In this document: positions 1 through 7,347 of the stretch, in pieces | How the letters are laid out: every line of letters starts with the position of its first letter | Numbering within the stretch: the stretch's first letter is position 1 | NCBI GenBank assembly: GCA_046710875.1 | Contig: JBKEHQ010000041.1 | Location: forward strand, 1 to 11,785 | Origin: MGIIb-O3 sp046710875 | GTDB lineage: Archaea > Thermoplasmatota > Poseidoniia > Poseidoniales > Thalassarchaeaceae | Direction: 5' to 3' | Length of the DNA: 11,785 nt | Program-made: the position numbers and the translations under genes | Notes under the pieces: generated by a model | The model's database searches: none | Told to the model about the DNA's origin: nothing | What the model saw: only the letters and a program-made list of their open reading frames with translations

Positions 1-944
1 CTAGGACATGGTCTGTATGTAGAAAGATTTTTGATGAAAGAGTTGTAATGGATTCCGTCGCCAACGGGACTGAAATTTGGCTTTCGAGTCAACCTAAAAG
101 CGCGGTGATTAATGATGAGTATGTTGAAATGGTCATAGATTCTAATGGGAGTGAAAGAATAGTTAGAACTAAATTATTATGTGGGGCTGATGGGGCGCAT
201 TCTTGGGTTCGTAGAAACTTTAAGATGGGAAGACCTAAAGAGATGATGATTGGATTACAGATTGAAGTCACAGGATACGATACAGAAGATGGAAAATTAG
301 ATCTATTCACAGGCCAAAACGTAGCACCAGGTTTTTTTTCATGGGCTATTCCATCAGGTGAAACTACCAGAATTGGAATATGGAGTAAGCCAAATTTACT
401 TGGCGAAAAGTCTTGTGAAGATTATTTAAATCAATTAATGTTTGAGTCTCCATGGAAGAATAAATTTTCCAATTGTAAAGAAGTTGGAAGATTCTGCGGA
501 CCTGTTCCGAGCGGAATATTAAAAAATCTAACTAAGGAACGTATTATATTATTCGGAGACGCTGCTGGAATATGCAAACCTACAACTGGCGGAGGAATTG
601 GACCAGGATTCAAACAAGTGGATTTATTGTTACCAATGATAAATAATCTTGTCGAAGATAATGATTTTTCAGCAAAAAAAATGAAATTATTATCACAAGA
701 AATGAATGGGATGCGTAAAAATCATAGAAGAAAGAAAGCACTTAGAGATGCATTTGTTACCGAGGTAGATGATAACGAATTAAATGAGATATTTGCAATA
801 TGGGCTCGACCAGAAGTAATTAAATTAATTAATGAATTTGGAGATATTGAAAATCCAATACCTCTTGGTGTGAAAATGTTAAAGGATATTCCAGAATTTC
901 GTAAATATGCCGGAAAAGCGGCTTTAGCCATATTATGGAGTTAA
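1..944 (+). CDS. Geranylgeranyl reductase family FAD-dependent oxidoreductase, 5' end cut off by window
   Basis: This is a flavoprotein of the archaeal geranylgeranyl reductase family, which saturates the double bonds of isoprenoid chains, classically those of membrane ether lipids. The frame is open from base 3, so the gene starts outside the window. The first in-frame ATG, at base 48, is internal: the residues before it (CRKIFDERVV) match the family's 'R..FD..L' segment. About 313 residues are visible. Relative to the usual 390-400, roughly 80 N-terminal residues, including the Rossmann GxGxxG, are missing. Visible motifs are GADGAHSWVRR (about base 186), the substrate-side strand GFFSWAIPSG (about 330), and the FAD-binding block FGDAAGICKPTTGGGIGPG (about 553-609), with the PTTGGGI form typical of archaeal members. 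It is followed after one base by the next gene, suggesting an operon. The substrate could be lipid or a quinone side chain; archaea often carry several paralogues. Family call firm, substrate not. Confidence 0.88.
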   Translation, partial: RTWSVCRKIFDERVVMDSVANGTEIWLSSQPKSAVINDEYVEMVIDSNGSERIVRTKLLCGADGAHSWVRRNFKMGRPKEMMIGLQIEVTGYDTEDGKLDLFTGQNVAPGFFSWAIPSGETTRIGIWSKPNLLGEKSCEDYLNQLMFESPWKNKFSNCKEVGRFCGPVPSGILKNLTKERIILFGDAAGICKPTTGGGIGPGFKQVDLLLPMINNLVEDNDFSAKKMKLLSQEMNGMRKNHRRKKALRDAFVTEVDDNELNEIFAIWARPEVIKLINEFGDIENPIPLGVKMLKDIPEFRKYAGKAALAILWS

Positions 945-945
945 T

Positions 946-2037
946 ATGAATAAATATCTACAAAGGATACGATATCCTCCTTTTGAGTATTCTCATATGA
1001 ATCCGATTCATGTTCCGATAGTTGAAGTAATAATTAATTCAGAAACCATAATTGATACTGAATTTAAGATAGGAAATGATAAGAGTTGGTTTGCAGAATT
1101 TAAAAAATGTGATGAAAATTTTGATGATTCAAATATTTCAATTATTGAAGATAAAATTACTACAGAAACTTTACCATTCTTAATGAAAACTAGAAATGGA
1201 TGGTACATCAGTCCGGATCCACTGCACCTAATATCTAGAAAAATAATTACACCTACTGTGATATTATTAATATTATCAATACTTGTTCATGCTACAGAAC
1301 CCGTACTTTTAGAATTAGATATTATTTCACAATCATTTGCAGGTTCTTACAGATTAGGTCCATTGGATTATCCAAAATTATTATTGTTTTCATTTCCTAT
1401 TTTTCTTATGCCGATAATAATTAGGATGGTTGCAAATATGAGGGATATAAAAAAGCAAAATAATTATCTGAATAATCCCTTAATGCCGCCAGATATTGAG
1501 ATAAAAAATAATGAGAATAAAATTGCAATTAAGATTTTATCGATTCCTAAGGATGTTCATATTAATGGTGCAAGATTACAAGTTGGTATGGCAGTACCTG
1601 AAAGAAAGAACGTTCTTAAATCCTTAAAAATGAGCGAAAATCAACAACCTTCTCCCGGAATGTCTACCAAAATGCCTGAAAAAAGAATATCAACGGGCGA
1701 TGATATGGGCACCGGAGTAGGAGAAGCCATGCCTATGACTCTCACGCACAGTAGAGTTTTGATGTTAGATTCTTTAAGAGTATTGGATTCAGGAAACTGG
1801 GTTAAAATTATTAAGATTGGAGAGGAAATTACTCTTAATGGTCCTGATAATTTTTGGCCAGGCTCGATATATTCTTCCTTGATAGCAATTCATTGGGAAT
1901 TAATTGTAGATGCTACAAGAACAGATGGAACAAATTTAAAATGGATTAGACCTGTAACTATTTCTACTAAAAAATCTAACTTAATGATTCCAATTATGCC
2001 AGTAAGAAGTGGGAGAATTGAAGTTGCTGATTACTAA
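946..2037 (+). CDS. Unrecognised two-helix membrane protein with C-terminal beta-rich domain
   Basis: I do not recognise this 363-residue protein. The start is supported by GGAG five bases upstream, inside the end of the preceding gene, so the two are probably translationally coupled. Layout: a soluble N-terminal region (1-97), a hydrophobic helix at about 99-117, a short loop, a second helix at about 143-163 followed by a basic stretch (RDIKK), then a C-terminal domain from about 183. That domain looks beta-rich and is interrupted at about 222-268 by a polar Met/Pro/Ser/Gly-rich loop (for example QQPSPGMSTKMPEKR). Its last part (WPGSIYSSLIAIHWELIVDA, then a WIRPVTIS strand) is reminiscent of arrestin or Spo0M-like sandwiches, but only weakly. 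There is no signal peptide. Coupling to the prenyl reductase hints at a membrane or lipid role, which is inference only. Its stop overlaps that of the convergent mqnC-like gene. Confidence 0.8.
   Translation: MNKYLQRIRYPPFEYSHMNPIHVPIVEVIINSETIIDTEFKIGNDKSWFAEFKKCDENFDDSNISIIEDKITTETLPFLMKTRNGWYISPDPLHLISRKIITPTVILLILSILVHATEPVLLELDIISQSFAGSYRLGPLDYPKLLLFSFPIFLMPIIIRMVANMRDIKKQNNYLNNPLMPPDIEIKNNENKIAIKILSIPKDVHINGARLQVGMAVPERKNVLKSLKMSENQQPSPGMSTKMPEKRISTGDDMGTGVGEAMPMTLTHSRVLMLDSLRVLDSGNWVKIIKIGEEITLNGPDNFWPGSIYSSLIAIHWELIVDATRTDGTNLKWIRPVTISTKKSNLMIPIMPVRSGRIEVADY
1969..1974 (-). terminator. Possible T6 terminator for the mqnC cluster within the convergent gene
   Basis: On the minus strand, six T in a row lie about 60 bases after the mqnC-like stop, inside the 3' end of the convergent membrane-protein gene. 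With no spacer between the two genes, any termination signal for the leftward cluster has to lie in coding sequence, and this is the nearest T-run. Weak evidence, as T-runs are common in AT-rich DNA. Confidence 0.25.
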
Positions 2038-3200
2038 ATTTGTGATGGAATTATAGAATATATCTCTCTAGATTGTATAATTTTAGTAGGTAATAAATTA
2101 TATTTTGAGTCACGTTTTATTGGCTTAAACCCTGCCCTTATTATTATTTGTTGTAATTCTCCTTCATTAGCTTCAGTCTTTGTTGTGCCAGATGCAGAAA
2201 CTACATTCTCTTCCATCATAGTTGATCCTGCATCATCTGCCCCTGCAAAGAATGCCATCTGAGCTATCCCTAAGCCCATCGTAGGCCAGGAGGCTTGAAT
2301 ATGCATTATATTATCAAAAAATAATCTAGATACAGCTATATGTCTCAAATAATCATTTGGCCCTGAACCCACATTTTTAATATTTTTTCTTATAGATTTT
2401 TTCCCAAATACATTATTTTCTAATTGTACTGGCCATGAAATAAATGAGGTAAAACCATTTAAATTTTGTTTTATAGTGCCATCTTGTAATTTCCTAATTA
2501 CATCCATATGTAAAATCCTATGTCTATTAGTTTCACCAAAACCTATTACATTAGTTGCAGATGTTATTAAATTTAATGATTGAGCTTCCTTCATAACTTT
2601 TAACCAATTTGATGATCCGCCTTTTTTTGGAGAAACATCTAATCTAACATCGTCAACCAACATTTCTGCTCCACCACCTGGTAATCCATGAAGGCCGGCA
2701 GATTTTAGTTTCCTTAATACATCCAAAGTAGAAATATTACAAACTTCAGCAATTCCTTCAATTTCAATAGGGGAAAAGCAGTCTAAATCTATATCGGGGT
2801 GGCGAATCCTTAATTCGGAAATTAAATCAAGATAATATTCCAATTTTAAATCTGGATTTACTCCCCCTTGCATCAATATCCTAGAACCTCCGACTAGTTC
2901 TAATTCTGATATCCTATTACTAATTTCATCTATTGTTTGAGTATATGTTTCTTTGTGCCCAGGTGGCCTAAAAAATGAACAAAAATGACAATTTATAGTA
3001 CAAATATTGGTATAATTGATATTTCTATCTACCAAATATGTTATTTCATCACCTGGAACAAGTGAGTGTCTTCTCATTAAAGCGGCACTCATTAGCTCAT
3101 TTAAATCAGCATAATCGTATAATTCTTCAGCATCCTCAACAGATAACCTTGGAGGATTTACGGTAAGTTGGGAATTAAGAATATTTCTCCATTTAGACAT
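2034..3200 (-). CDS. mqnC: MqnC-like radical SAM enzyme (cyclic dehypoxanthine futalosine synthase; CofH/MqnE superfamily)
   Basis: MqnC cyclises dehypoxanthine futalosine in the futalosine route to menaquinone, using a [4Fe-4S] cluster and SAM. This 388-residue protein has the cluster motif CxxxCxxC (C67, C71, C74) within NINYTNICTINCHFCSFFR, then LMQGGVNPDL (109-118), LPGGGAEML (173-181), NGFTSFISWP (248-257), DNIMHIQASWPTMG (296-309) and GADDAGSTMMEENVV (320-334). These follow the MqnC order and length. The 'FCSFFRPPG' and 'GSTMMEENVV' forms favour MqnC over the related FO synthase half CofH. Oddities: the GHxE that usually follows the 'ATxxxG' strand reads GFGE (220-223), the preceding 'AH' reads AQ (206-207), and about four extra residues sit before NGFTSF. 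It lies 4 bases after the aminopeptidase P gene with no clear ribosome binding site. A CofH-like or novel activity is possible. Enzyme family certain, exact reaction likely. Confidence 0.82.
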   Translation of the reverse strand: MSKWRNILNSQLTVNPPRLSVEDAEELYDYADLNELMSAALMRRHSLVPGDEITYLVDRNINYTNICTINCHFCSFFRPPGHKETYTQTIDEISNRISELELVGGSRILMQGGVNPDLKLEYYLDLISELRIRHPDIDLDCFSPIEIEGIAEVCNISTLDVLRKLKSAGLHGLPGGGAEMLVDDVRLDVSPKKGGSSNWLKVMKEAQSLNLITSATNVIGFGETNRHRILHMDVIRKLQDGTIKQNLNGFTSFISWPVQLENNVFGKKSIRKNIKNVGSGPNDYLRHIAVSRLFFDNIMHIQASWPTMGLGIAQMAFFAGADDAGSTMMEENVVSASGTTKTEANEGELQQIIIRAGFKPIKRDSKYNLLPTKIIQSREIYSIIPSQI

Positions 3201-3204
3201 ATAA

Positions 3205-4560
3205 TCAGCTTCTTGTATTCATCAAAGATTCAATTTCTATAATACTTTTGGGACAAGATGATGTCAATATTACTGGACCATCTTTAGTAATTAAAATATC
3301 ATCTTCAATTCTTATACCTATTCCTGCATATTTACTTGGAATAGAAATATCTGTACGCCAATCAGCAAAATATAGTCCCGGCTCTACTGTTAAAACCATC
3401 CCATCCTCCAGTATTCTACCTTCTTTTTCTCCATTAGGTGATGTAACTCCTACATCATGAACATCAAGTCCCAGTGAGTGGCTGGTCCCATGCATGAAGA
3501 AATTACGGTAAGGCCCGTCATAATCTTGTCCAAGTGCTTCTTCTAAACTACAATTCAATATTCCTATTTTAATTAATCCTTCAGCGATAACTTTTGAAGA
3601 TGCATGGTGTGATGATAGCCAAGGATTTCCAACAACACATGCATTAATTCCTGCGATTTCCGCTTCAAGAACAATTTCATATATCTCAATCTGTTCTTTT
3701 GTAAACTTTCCATTGATTGGCCATGTCCTTGTAATATCGGAGGCGTATCCATCTATTTCGCATCCTGCATCAACAAGTACTAATTCTCCATCATTAATTA
3801 CACAGTTATTATTTCCATAATGTAAGACTGTAGCGTTTGAACCACCACCTACTATAGATGAATAACTATTTTCACTAAGGTTGGAGATAAAATATCCCTC
3901 GATTATTGATTGAATTTCCCATTCGCCAATTCCTGGCTTGGAGGCTGTGATTGCTTTAATGTGGGCTTTAGAAGCTAAATTACATGATATTTGCATCTTA
4001 TTTATTTCTTCTTTAGATTTAATTAATCTCATTTCATCTAATAAATAAGATGGATCACTAATACTCCTAGGTCCATTTCCAGTTTTATTTCTGGATCTTG
4101 ATTTATTTGTAAGGGATTCAAAAACTAAATCATCTAATTGTTTATTTAATCCTTGTATAATAAATACATTCTTGCTCTTTTCTAAATTTTTTTGAATTAT
4201 ATGATCAATTTCGGTTATTGAATATGCTTCATCAACGGGCCAATTAATACTAGCTTTTTTCACACCAACTCTCCTACCCTCCCATATTTCTGCCTTGGTA
4301 TCATTGGGTTGAACAAATAACGATGTTGTCCAGTTTCCATCAATATTATGAGAGACAAAAATAGCATCTGGATCATACCATCCACAAAGATATAACATGT
4401 AGGAATTGCCTCTGAAGGGATAATTAGTGTCATTAGATCTTGTGCAATTTGAATTTGTAGGTATAATTACGATACTATTTTCAGGGAGTTTAGAGTGAAA
4501 TCTAGATTGTCGTTCCATATATTCTTCAATGGAAAATGGTATTGACGCCATGATTAACAC
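3205..4560 (-). CDS. pepP: Xaa-Pro aminopeptidase (aminopeptidase P, M24B family)
   Basis: This enzyme removes the N-terminal residue from peptides whose second residue is proline and is expected in the cytoplasm, as there is no signal peptide. At 451 residues it matches full-length bacterial PepP: an N-terminal creatinase-like domain (about 1-175, with SNDTNYPFRGNSYMLYLCGW) and a pita-bread catalytic domain. The five ligands of the dinuclear metal site are all present: D264 in LVDAGCE, D275 in SDITRTWP, H361 in HGTSHSLGLDVHDVG, E393 in TVEPGLY and E419 in GIRIEDD. The flanking H357 and H368 are also kept, so it should be active. The longest frame begins with GTG at 4560. The ATG three codons later (4551) has GAGTG six bases upstream and gives MASIPFSIEEY, which I consider at least as likely. 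It precedes the mqnC-like gene by 4 bases, probably co-transcribed. Role: peptide turnover in a protein-consuming heterotroph (inference). Confidence 0.93.
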   Translation of the reverse strand: MLIMASIPFSIEEYMERQSRFHSKLPENSIVIIPTNSNCTRSNDTNYPFRGNSYMLYLCGWYDPDAIFVSHNIDGNWTTSLFVQPNDTKAEIWEGRRVGVKKASINWPVDEAYSITEIDHIIQKNLEKSKNVFIIQGLNKQLDDLVFESLTNKSRSRNKTGNGPRSISDPSYLLDEMRLIKSKEEINKMQISCNLASKAHIKAITASKPGIGEWEIQSIIEGYFISNLSENSYSSIVGGGSNATVLHYGNNNCVINDGELVLVDAGCEIDGYASDITRTWPINGKFTKEQIEIYEIVLEAEIAGINACVVGNPWLSSHHASSKVIAEGLIKIGILNCSLEEALGQDYDGPYRNFFMHGTSHSLGLDVHDVGVTSPNGEKEGRILEDGMVLTVEPGLYFADWRTDISIPSKYAGIGIRIEDDILITKDGPVILTSSCPKSIIEIESLMNTRS

Positions 4561-4615
4561 TCATTCCATAATACAACCATTAATAGGATTATTCATCTAT
4601 TTATCATACAATAAT

Positions 4616-6160
4616 CTACCACTTTGGAATATTATCGTCAAGTACATTAAATCTCTTATAAAATGCGTATGATACAAAAATAATAGAGATAATCAATATT
4701 AAGAGCATATAATATCCATTAGTATTTGGTTCGTCCGATAGTACAGCTACAGATATTTGAGAAATAAGGCCGTCATCATCAGATACTTCTAAAGTAAGTA
4801 TGAATTTATCCATAGTTACGGATTCTGGCCAAATAAATTTTCTGTAACAATCCTCATAATATGGAATATTATTGACTTTCCATATGCAATTCAATGATTC
4901 CATGTCATTAGCAGTATCACTCGAATTTGTTGCATCTAAAATTAATTCATTAAAATCTGATAGTATAATATCGTCTCCATCCATAACATCTTGACCATTT
5001 ATTTTTAGTTTTGCTATGGGATTTAAGTTTGTTATAAGAATATGGATATCTTTACTATCAATATTTCCAGACAAATCTGATACAGTCAATGTAAGTCTAA
5101 ACAATCCTGATTTATCAGTAGTAAATGAAAAAACTTTTTCATCATTACCACTAATAATTTCAATTACTTCATAATTGTAATCATCATCATAAATATTAGG
5201 ATTAATTTCTACTAATGTCCAAACAAATGAAAGTCCATTTCTTCCCCAAAAGGGATCATTTGATACACTCCCATCAAATGATAATATGGGGGAATTTTCA
5301 AGTAATGAAATTTCTGGAATTATTGATTCCTGAGTAGAATTAAAATCTAAAATGCCCGGATAATTGATAACGACTATTGGAGAATCATTATCAATTTTTA
5401 TTGAAATACATTTTAATTCGGAATTAATTAAATTGGATTCCATACTGTCGTGGGACCAGACATATAATGAATACCATCCATCATCTAAAGTACTTATATT
5501 AACATTAATATTAAAATAATTATGATGAACTTCTGAAACATCGTCGATTATCCTTGTTGAAATATTAGATAATTCGATAAAATCAATTTGGCATGTCATC
5601 TGCCCTTCTAGCAAATATATACTATTGATTGACCACGATATATTAGGAATAGTGGAATCATAGTTCCAAGCGAAACCGGATATTAATAATTCATTGGTGT
5701 AAATTAATTCTTCTACAGGAGATAAAATATAAATGGCTGGTTTAGTTTTTGAATCATTTAAGATTGTACCATCCATAATAAAAATTGGCTTACTAATGGT
5801 CAATATTTCATTTACACCCGTAGATATAGTGATTAAGCAAGTACATATTCCTAAATTAATGGGATTAATTTCAATTTCCCAATCATAATTATAAAGTGAA
5901 TTAATCTTTTCAGTTCCGTAAAATTCAAATGAATTTGAATCCAATATACTTCCAAAATTTGAAATTGACCAAGATACAAATGTTTGATTAAGTTCTGAAT
6001 TTAGATAACCTGAAACAGTAAAATTATCTTGAGAAGTAACTGGTTCGGAATCATAAAATCCAAAATTATAGTAATTATTTGTTTCGGCTTCGGCATTGCC
6101 AATAACGAAAGATAGAGGATTAATAAAAATCAAAATAAGTACAAAACTAACGATTCTCAC
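4616..6160 (-). CDS. Secreted, membrane-anchored surface protein with PKD/Ig-like domains
   Basis: This 514-residue protein is probably on the cell surface. It starts with GTG. Residues 1-25 form a Sec-type signal peptide (basic MR, hydrophobic core, then GNAEAE). The body is rich in Asn, Ser, Ile and Asp and looks all-beta. Two stretches at the C-terminal side resemble PKD or Ig-like repeats: about 260-378, ending in FRLTLTVSDLSGN, and about 379-474, with LDATNSSDTANDMESL and ending in FILTLEVSDDDG. Upstream repeats at about 40-130 and 145-255 are plausible but more divergent. A single helix at about 483-501 is followed by a short basic tail (YKRF), giving an outside-facing protein anchored at its C-terminus. 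Paired Cys residues (C106/C108, C425/C438) could form disulfides. No enzymatic motif is visible, so the role may be adhesion or scaffolding. It sits 51 bases after the kinase stop, with an A/T-rich stretch between. Confidence 0.82.
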   Translation of the reverse strand: MRIVSFVLILIFINPLSFVIGNAEAETNNYYNFGFYDSEPVTSQDNFTVSGYLNSELNQTFVSWSISNFGSILDSNSFEFYGTEKINSLYNYDWEIEINPINLGICTCLITISTGVNEILTISKPIFIMDGTILNDSKTKPAIYILSPVEELIYTNELLISGFAWNYDSTIPNISWSINSIYLLEGQMTCQIDFIELSNISTRIIDDVSEVHHNYFNINVNISTLDDGWYSLYVWSHDSMESNLINSELKCISIKIDNDSPIVVINYPGILDFNSTQESIIPEISLLENSPILSFDGSVSNDPFWGRNGLSFVWTLVEINPNIYDDDYNYEVIEIISGNDEKVFSFTTDKSGLFRLTLTVSDLSGNIDSKDIHILITNLNPIAKLKINGQDVMDGDDIILSDFNELILDATNSSDTANDMESLNCIWKVNNIPYYEDCYRKFIWPESVTMDKFILTLEVSDDDGLISQISVAVLSDEPNTNGYYMLLILIISIIFVSYAFYKRFNVLDDNIPKW

Positions 6161-6211
6161 TAGTTACTGGCCTGTGCTATTATTATTGAACCCAATGGAT
6201 TACTGAGTGAA

Positions 6212-7300
6212 TTACCTTTCAGATATTTGCATGCGCCATGATAGTTCATCCAACCATAGATATAAGCCATCTTTTGAAATAAATTCTTTTGAGGCAGTAG
6301 CAGAGAGAATGCAATCACATGCGGCTGATGCGAGAGTTACGGAATCCAATAACGAAAAACCATTGCCTAGGGAAACTGCCAAGGCTGCTGCTGCTGCATC
6401 ATGTAGGCCTATCTGTTGATCTGTGAAAGTAGCATTACAAGGAAAGAAAATTGGAACTTCGCCTAATCTGTACAGTGTCATTCCCTCTATTCCTCCTAAA
6501 ACTAATAATGAATTCCAGCCATATTCTGAAAGTAAATTCTGTGCAGTTTGAGCACTATTTTCTAAAACTAATCTTCTTTGAAGTAATTCTAGCCCCCTTA
6601 TTTCAAAAAGTACTATCGTGGCATCCCTGCTTTTCTCTAGACCAGTTAACTTTGGATCTACTATAATCGGAATATCTTTTGAATGAGCTATTTTAATTAA
6701 TTCAATAGCTCCTTTTGTTGACACTACTCCTTTGTCATAATCAGAAATAACTAACGCACTGCTATTATCTAAATTTATTTTTGCCCTAGCCACGAGTTCA
6801 TCAGAAATTTCCATAGAAAGAGGCTCTAAGGCTTCCCTGTCAGCCTGTAATAATATTTGACTATTGTTAAGTAGACTTTCCCTACTACCATAAAATCTAA
6901 TTTTTGTTAATGTTTTCCGATTTGGAATCTTCATAATATTGGAAATATTAATCCCTTCATCAGACAATGTGGAGATTATTTTATCACCTTCGGCATCATC
7001 ACCTACGCAAGAAAATAATTGTATAGACATACCAAGGGAGTTTAATCCCAATGCTATATGTGCTGCAGCACCGGGAGATTCATCAGAATCTATAATTTTA
7101 ATAACTGGGACTGGGGCAGTTGAGTTCAAGTTATTAGCAAAGCCATGATAATACCTGTCTAACATAATATCGCCAATTAATGTAACTTTAGAATTACTAA
7201 TATTATCCAAAAGAGATCTTAACCTGAGAAGAGTTTTGTATTGAATATCTTGCTCCGCATTCATTGCCATCAAACCTCCGTAGATGTTATCACTGTTCAT
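6212..7300 (-). CDS. RfaE/HldE-type PfkB family sugar kinase with altered active-site motifs
   Basis: A PfkB (ribokinase) family protein closest in motifs to the heptose-7-phosphate kinase domain of RfaE/HldE. GDIMLDRYYHG (43-53) and STAPVPV (60-66) match the RfaE 'GDVMLDRYWYG...APVPV' block, and SDYDKGV (186-192) and VDPK (214-217) match later ones. There is no nucleotidyltransferase domain. Several usually conserved positions differ: PGGAAN reads PGAAAH (76-81), the TPN of the 'LTPNxxE' motif is missing (LFEIRGLE, 231-238), and the anion-hole GAGD reads GLHD (298-301), although the catalytic Asp (D301) remains. It may act on another substrate, be weakly active or be a pseudokinase. The longest frame starts at 7300, but GGAGGT at 7274-7279 lies inside it and points to ATG 7264 (9-base spacing) or 7270 (3-base spacing), giving 350-352 residues. 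It is the first gene of the leftward cluster. Family sure, function not. Confidence 0.82.
   Translation of the reverse strand: MNSDNIYGGLMAMNAEQDIQYKTLLRLRSLLDNISNSKVTLIGDIMLDRYYHGFANNLNSTAPVPVIKIIDSDESPGAAAHIALGLNSLGMSIQLFSCVGDDAEGDKIISTLSDEGINISNIMKIPNRKTLTKIRFYGSRESLLNNSQILLQADREALEPLSMEISDELVARAKINLDNSSALVISDYDKGVVSTKGAIELIKIAHSKDIPIIVDPKLTGLEKSRDATIVLFEIRGLELLQRRLVLENSAQTAQNLLSEYGWNSLLVLGGIEGMTLYRLGEVPIFFPCNATFTDQQIGLHDAAAAALAVSLGNGFSLLDSVTLASAACDCILSATASKEFISKDGLYLWLDELSWRMQISER
7274..7279 (-). promoter_or_regulatory. Shine-Dalgarno site GGAGGT indicating an internal start for the PfkB kinase
   Basis: On the minus strand GGAGGT lies 3 bases before the ATG at 7270 and 9 bases before the ATG at 7264. 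It is inside the longest reading frame, which begins at 7300. The spacing favours 7264. It is the clearest ribosome binding site in the window and argues that the first 10-12 residues of the longest frame are not translated. Confidence 0.6.
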
Positions 7301-7347
7301 ATTTGGGTTAACCGACGGTATGAAATCCTATACTATTACCCGAAATC
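7301..7347. promoter_or_regulatory. Divergent intergenic region with a short palindrome
   Basis: The spacer separates the leftward kinase cluster from the rightward endonuclease gene, so promoters in both directions must lie here or just inside the ends of the frames. If the kinase starts at 7264 or 7270, the spacer is about 80 bases. It contains a perfect 8-base palindrome, GGTTAACC, at 7306-7313. No strong TATA box can be picked, and no ribosome binding site precedes the endonuclease ATG, so a leaderless transcript is possible. An operator role for the palindrome is a guess. Confidence 0.3.

Noticed and set aside
48..944. Taking the ATG at 48 as the real start of the flavoprotein gene
   Set aside because: The frame is open to the window edge, and the residues before the ATG match the conserved 'R..FD' segment of the family, so the gene begins outside the window.
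2034..3200. Calling the radical SAM protein CofH (FO synthase subunit 2) or MqnE
   Set aside because: The FFRPPG after the cluster cysteines, 'GSTMMEENVV', and the SWPTMG motif fit MqnC better. No CofG partner is in the window. The alternative is kept open in the entry.
3248..3460. 70-codon plus-strand frame inside the aminopeptidase gene
   Set aside because: It mirrors the conserved catalytic region of the opposite strand, and low stop density there explains the open frame.
6207..6419. 70-codon open frame on the plus strand over the kinase C-terminus
   Set aside because: It lies antisense to a well-supported gene, its composition looks like a reversed coding strand, and nothing in it resembles a known protein.
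6451..6666. 71-codon plus-strand frame inside the kinase gene
   Set aside because: Antisense shadow of the kinase, with no ribosome binding site or recognisable motif.
6212..7300. Bifunctional HldE with a nucleotidyltransferase domain
   Set aside because: The protein stops soon after the kinase fold, there is no HxGH-type nucleotidyltransferase motif, and none is encoded by the neighbours.
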